Below, piece after piece: positions 58,060 through 64,000 of a DNA stretch of 64,000 nucleotides. The first letter of the stretch is position 1; every line of letters begins with the position of its first letter. This DNA comes from Lamellibrachia columna (taxonomy: Eukaryota > Annelida > Polychaeta > Sabellida > Siboglinidae), in NCBI GenBank assembly GCA_963662155.1, contig OY759273.1, positions 29,433,044-29,497,043 on the forward strand, given 5' to 3'. The notes under the pieces are model-generated. The model was not told the DNA's origin. It made no database searches and saw nothing but the letters and a program-made list of their open reading frames with translations. A program made the position numbers and the translations under genes.

Positions 58060-61000
58060 CTGTAACACACAAGTTTTATTTGAATTAACCCATTAGACTC
58101 CACAACGGCCGTGGCCGGCCGCTCTGTGCAGTCCTGGAACGGCCGCCGACGGCTGCATACAGGACCCTCCATTAAAAAAATCCTGGCGAATAACTACTGA
58201 ACTAAACGCTACCAAATTTTGCCACACCCTAGCGGATACATTTTGCAACAACAACAGCTCGTTACGTGCATGTGTTGCCCTTTCGGAAATCTTGATTTTC
58301 ATCGGTTTTGTTCACGCTTATCTCGAAAATTTTTATTTCTATATTTGTCATGATAAAATATGGTGTAACCTGAAAAATAACCGTCAGAATTTGATATTTT
58401 TTCAGTGGTGCAAAACTAACACATACAGCTACATTTTCTTCACTGGGTTGCATAGGGTTATAGCATGGGATCATTGTCAAATGTCAGTCGCAACTTTCAA
58501 AGTTTTAACAAATTTACTATTTTGTCTTTGCAAATTGCGATCAAATGTCAACATTTTATTAATATATCCTATTTCTATGTATACATGCATGTGGAGAAAT
58601 TACTACTCTTCAAAATAAACACAACTTGTAATTGTCAATATTGAATAGTTTTCTCTACAGATTTTTGAACACAAGGAGGTAAAATTGCTCAAAATTTGCC
58701 AGAAATCCTGGGAACAGGGGAGCATGTTTTAATAAAATCCGGAGTCCCAGCATTTGACCAAATACACCAAATATGGGCTTCACAAGCATGCCAAATTTGC
58801 ATATTTAAGTACAAATTCAAATACAAATATAGCAGATAGTACATCATTCTTATCAGATGTCATGTTACATAAGTATTCCCATGCAGACATAAAATTAAGT
58901 TTGAGATAACAGAGCATAGATGACTAGGGCAAATTCACAAGTTGTAAGGCCAAAGCACTTGACACTATCTCTTTGCCATGCTGGCTTAATTATATAAAAA
59001 CAACCCCATATTTTCTTTTAAACATTTCAAGCATGCAAACAAGCAACACGCACACATGAAAACTACATGCACATTGAAATTGCTGGAGCAATCTTGAGCT
59101 GTTTTAAGACGGAGAAGTAATACTGCGCTATCTCCATCTTTCTGTTTGCAAGCAGGTTTGATGGTTAATTAATTTTTGTTCCTCTTTTCCGTGTTATTTT
59201 AGTAATCTTACAGCTTCTGCACATTGCTTAAAATTTATATACAGTCATGTCTCATTTATCTGCACACTTTGGTTTTCGGGAGTTTTGGCTGGATTAACGA
59301 AGCAAGTGAATTATTTAAACATCCTATAATCGTCCATGTTATAACTATCGGCAATAATGCAATTTCTATTGCTTTGTTATTGTATTGATTATCTAAGACC
59401 TTCAACATGTAGAACTATGTAGCTGTGATGTAAACAAAATAACTGAGACTAGTTCTGGAATGATACACTATTTCACAATATCAGTATCAATACTTAGATC
59501 ATGATATGCTCTATATCAGGATACAGACCAAACTGGGGAGAATTACACAGCAACAATAAAACAAACATTTATTTATCAAGAATGAATCAGTGGAAATCCT
59601 GAAAATCTAAGTTTAAATGGAGTCCACTCCCTTCCAAATACTGAAATGGAAACATTGTTACAAAAAAGCACACTAGGGTATATCACTCCAGCACCCTTGA
59701 GTTAAATTGTTTCTTTTGGACTTCATCATTTTAGTTATTGCTAACTGATGTAGTGTAGTCACAGACCACAAGGTAAATGCATCTGTAGCGACAGTATCAT
59801 GATCGAGTAGATGATACTCGATCACGACTGCTTGGTCAGTGGCTGACTTGCTGCATACTCGTGTTAGGTACACACACATTATTTTAGTGCACTATTTCAA
59901 TCGAAACAAAAGTCAAGGTTTTGGGGCTACGCACCTAAAAGAGATGATAAAAACCAACCATGTGCAACTAAGATCAAGAATATCATGCCGCTAGTTTACT
60001 CAGAATTGGTTCTAAAAGTGGGAGATTCCAGTCATTTCTCCAGTTGACTGAGAGCACTGACATGTTAACCAGGGAGACCAATAAGCGCATGCGCAGTTCT
60101 ATAAAAATTGGTAACCTAGACTATTGTGACATATTAAGGTTGGTGTCAGATGGGATTTGGACCCACGTGTCCAAATATACACAGAACCAATGCAGTCTCA
60201 ATTTTTTTTTACTATTTTGCCAGAAAGAAGACTAGTTTAGTAAACAAAGGCAAAAATATGTTTTATAAGTTGAGCTTCGATACAAACAGCATAGCCATAT
60301 TGTATTGGCAAATATAGGAATAGGTGTTTACAAATATATTTTTATTTGGCGAGCAAATTTTGCTAGATTTTGACATTCGTGACATAGGGTTATCTAATGG
60401 CGCGGCCCATGAAATTAAGATGCCGTGTGTTGAACAAGGTTTTTCTAGTAAACCACTGGCATGATATTCTTAATTGTAGTTGCAAATGGTTATGTTTTAG
60501 TAACTCTTATAGGTGCATAGGCCTAAACCAGGATTTTTGTTTCCCTTTAATATTGCAATTGTAGTTCACAGACATATATAGTTTGCTGACTGATGATTCA
60601 TTGTTAAAGGACTTCAAAAACAGTTGACTAGCTCCCAGCATTTCACTGTGTGTTGCTACTGCTCACTTTGCAAATACCTGGACAAAATATGGGTAAGTGA
60701 TGTTAATTTACTGTGATGGTTTCAATCAGTGTTAAACAGAAATATTGATCATTCGAATTAATAAACCACTTAGCTGCACTCATGGAAACAAACATGTAGC
60801 ATACATACAAACAAACTGGTGAATGGGAGTGAACTGGTGCTCATACAGACAGGTCAACAGCAGTCACCATCACACCGTCACTCACTCACACGTGGGCCAA
60901 GGTCAATGAAGTGTGCATGTGCTTGTGTGTGTTTGTGGGCATGTGTAAGCGTACATGTAAATAATAATTATACTGTTCGACTTAGTCCATAATGTAATCC

Positions 61001-64000
61001 TGTGTTTTTGTTTTGCCATGTTGTAATGGCTCAGACAGAGACAGCTTGTGTTCCCTCTCCGGTTATATTAGTTACATTTGCACATTAAAATTGCACAACA
61101 CTGCTATTTTGCCATCTCTTGAGTTGGTCTTCGTTAACCTTTGATTATGGAAGAATCTTATCCCCACGCTCCTGGGTGTTGACTAAGGGATGCAGTTAGG
61201 AGCCCAGGGCAGGCTGGGAGGAGACAATCCAGATGTTCAGATGCTTCAACTGTCTGCACTCAGAGTAAGGCTGTCTTCTCATCTTCCATCTGTCTAGTGA
61301 GGGTTCTCATTTAATGGCTTGTCATAAATAGGCCACAGGTTAGCCAATCTAGAGCATACCCAGTAGGTGCCAACATCTACTCATGGGAAAGTGCTCACAA
61401 AAAGTTGGAAAGTGCTTATGAGAACACTCTCCTCCACTCAACTTTTGTCGGTATTAGCTTTTTTCGTTTTTTTTTAACATGCTGTTTTACGGGTCGCCAT
61501 TGTGATGTGACATTCTTATTCCTGGTGAACGCACGCGTGAGAAAATGTGAAATCACTTAAAACCAAACAAATGAAATGTGCCTAGGAAGGCCCGGTGTGC
61601 AACAAGTAGATTGCCTTTACCGTGAATTTTTTTCCTCTACCTTACTAGAGCATTCCTCAAAACTGACTTATGTGCATAAATGTGTGGGCAAAAGATTTTT
61701 CTTTTGCTAAGTTCATGTAACAGTAATAAATAATTGTAAATTTTATTAGTTTGTTTTGTGTAACCTAGACAATCGTAACACTGCTAATGATCTGCTATGT
61801 TTATTATTTAACTTTACAACATATATACTATACTTCTGAGATCAACGGAAACATGTTGCCCATACATTCAGCATTATCCACAAATCCATATTTAATTCCA
61901 TATATATATTTGATTACCTTTTTACTAGATAAATTTGTTTTTGCTTGACATAAAATTTACACTAATATACAGGTGTAACAGTGTAGTCTCTCTTTTCTCA
62001 ACATATTTCAATATCACACTAATTCACAATTTTTATGTAGCTTTTCTTATAATAAACAAACCAAACCATTGCAAAACCATATATGTTACCCACAAATCCA
62101 TGATTTTTCAGTCATCCTGGTCCGTTGATATTCAAGGTAGGCATACTTTAATACCATGAAGAAAAATATATGTTAAACATACAAAAATGTGCTTAGATAT
62201 TTTCCAAGCACACTGGTAAAGAGTGTGGACATTTGCACCACCCCATGTTAAAAAAACTTGCCTGCAAATATGCAATATTGTTTACCATGAATTATGAAAA
62301 TTAGCTTAACATTTTTGTTTACGTTTATGTTTTATTAGATACACTGTCTTTCCTAGCTGGGCCAAACCAGTTTTTCAGAGAAACGGTAAGATTATTTGTA
62401 ATGCGGCATAGAGGGAGGCAGTCCTGTGAATTTGTGGGTAATATTAAAAAACATGGCTTCCACTATTCCAATCCACTTTGTGAAGGATTTTTGCATTTGC
62501 ACGCGCATTAGCACGCGCATTAACATGCACATACACTGCGACCCTTCAAAAAGCTTCCAGTATTGAACATTCCATTGAAAACATGTTTTCTCCTCATATG
62601 CCAGATGCATTTACACTTGAAGGCAGCACAAGACTTCATTAAATGACTGGGCAGATCTCCTGCACCCAGATTAAACCATTAACCTTCCTGAACCTGACCA
62701 AACACCCATCACCAGGTCACACTCCTCCAGTGTCACCACAGAAAACTATATTCAGTTAAGTGTAATATACTACCAGCTTATTTAATGGCTATTTTTAGCA
62801 AGACAAATTGTTCAGACATGTTTTGTTATCTTGTCTTTGATTATCTCAGAAGTCTGAGCACTTTCAAATCAGAGCTGTGTACACCATCCCCATGGGCGAC
62901 GACATGTCTATTTATAGCAGCCACTCAGGTATATTTATGCACCAGGCAACTATTTTGAGCAGTATACCTGCCAGACTTGCACTCTGTGAGAAAGTGTGTT
63001 GCAAACTTGCCACAGGGAAAGCTGCTGTTATCAGGGTTGAGGGGCCATATCCAAATCAGTGGTAGTCAATCAAAGATAAGCCATTTCCTTCTGGCTATAC
63101 AAACTTATCTGTTCTGCTGTAGATCAGTATCAGCCCTGGAGACATATATCAGACTTATATGTCAGAACTACTAATTGACCCATATCACACAAAGAACAAG
63201 TTCATTCATGCATTAAATAGGAGTTACCAAACAAAATTCATTGACTTGACGATAATTTTCCAACAAAATCAAAACGTCTTGTTTTGCCAAAGACATATCT
63301 GTTGAGAAGGACTTAATTTCTTGGGGGTCTGTAAATCGTATAATTGTACACAGCTGTAAGGCAGCCGATTACCCAGAAATAAAAGTTGTTAAAAGTTATT
63401 TAAAGGTTGTTTGAAATCCATTGGATCCAAAAGCCTAAACAGGTAAAAAAAACCTTGCAAATTTTGGAAATATCTGACATAGCTACGTCACCTGAAAAAT
63501 ACTGTACTCTGATCATAATAATTCATAACACAAGATTTATTTACTATTCAAATTTAAAACTTGCAGGAATATTTCAACTTGATGTTTAAAAAAAAAAATT
63601 ATTTATTATTTCATGTATTTGATTAAGTTGCAGTAATACCACATTTTAGCTAAATTTTGACAATATTCAGTACTTATTCAAGACCCACAAGGAGTAACAT
63701 TACTTCAGTAAAACTTAGCCAAAATGTTTGTTTATCACTTAGCTCTATAAAAAGGCTAAAACCGTTGGGAATTCCCGTGCACAATTTTTAAATAGTAACA
63801 GCTATGTCAGCAGCAAAATTAGCAAAACCGTTATCAAAAGCCAAATTGTACCCACAAGGAGTAATGTCATTTCAATAAAAGTTGGCTGAAATGTTAATGT
63901 ATTATTCATTTTTATATACATAGAAAAAAACTAATGAAGTGCCTGGCAAAAAATCAGGGTTTGCTATTTGAAAAACACACAAGTTCTGTAAAAAAAATTA
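58060..64000. other. Probable upstream intron of the kinase gene; no exon recognised
   Basis: I searched the minus strand for the glycine-rich loop and VAIK-type lysine of the kinase and found neither. Non-repetitive AT-rich DNA dominates. A GC-rich patch at 58096-58150 has inverted CGGCCG words. Near 63667-63720 and 63850-63900 two diverged copies of ACCCACAAGGAGTAA followed by a TTTCAATAAAA-like block lie about 180 bases apart. No tRNA or other RNA gene was recognised. Confidence 0.5.

Noticed and set aside
58086..58457. piggyBac-type MITE beginning TTAACCCATTAGACT
   Set aside because: The matching inverted end (TAGGGTTAT near 58452) is too short and imperfect to support an element.

Overview
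The window looks like nuclear DNA of an invertebrate metazoan. It has spliced genes with GT-AG introns, a rhodopsin-type GPCR exon, a PRKX-type protein kinase, non-LTR retrotransposons, a tRNA-derived SINE, and THAP and Mutator-type transposon fossils. AT-rich non-coding DNA is crowded with microsatellites and minisatellites. I cannot fix the phylum from sequence alone; a lancelet or a mollusc/brachiopod-type animal would both fit. Nothing here looks bacterial, and there is no CRISPR array or operon.

Layout. 0-9 kb: a 35-bp satellite, the last coding exon of a GPCR (+), two LINE remnants, a 27-bp minisatellite, and an intronless NXPE/PC-esterase-like membrane protein gene (-) with one frame break. 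9-18 kb: a 29-bp and a large 41-bp minisatellite, a CR1-like 3' fragment, a broken THAP domain, a cluster of perfect hairpins and several local repeat families. 18.5-23.5 kb: a decayed Mutator-like transposase (-) flanked by direct repeats, then a fossil of a vertnin/OTU-like protein. 26-28.8 kb: the best-preserved CR1-like LINE (+), with endonuclease and reverse transcriptase. 31-38 kb: a proposed two-exon gene (+) for a 452-residue basic protein with an acidic tail and a PP1-docking-like motif; its intron holds a 1.2-kb minisatellite and an old LINE piece. 39.7-43.3 kb: a SINE tail, another LINE 3' end (+) and a broken CR1-like copy (-). 46.7-58.1 kb: the 3' two thirds of a PRKX-type kinase gene (-). 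Six exons join in perfect phase, and there is a second, homologous candidate last exon. 58.1-64 kb: no exon found; probably the large upstream intron of the kinase, whose first exons lie outside the window.

The strongest biological signals are the kinase gene with two alternative C-terminal exons and the minisatellites that start at or within about a dozen bases of two of its 5' splice sites. Next comes the unrecognised two-exon gene with an in-frame upstream ORF ending in UGA-C. Most of the remaining structure is mobile-element debris and tandem repeats, which explain nearly all of the long open frames that are not genes.
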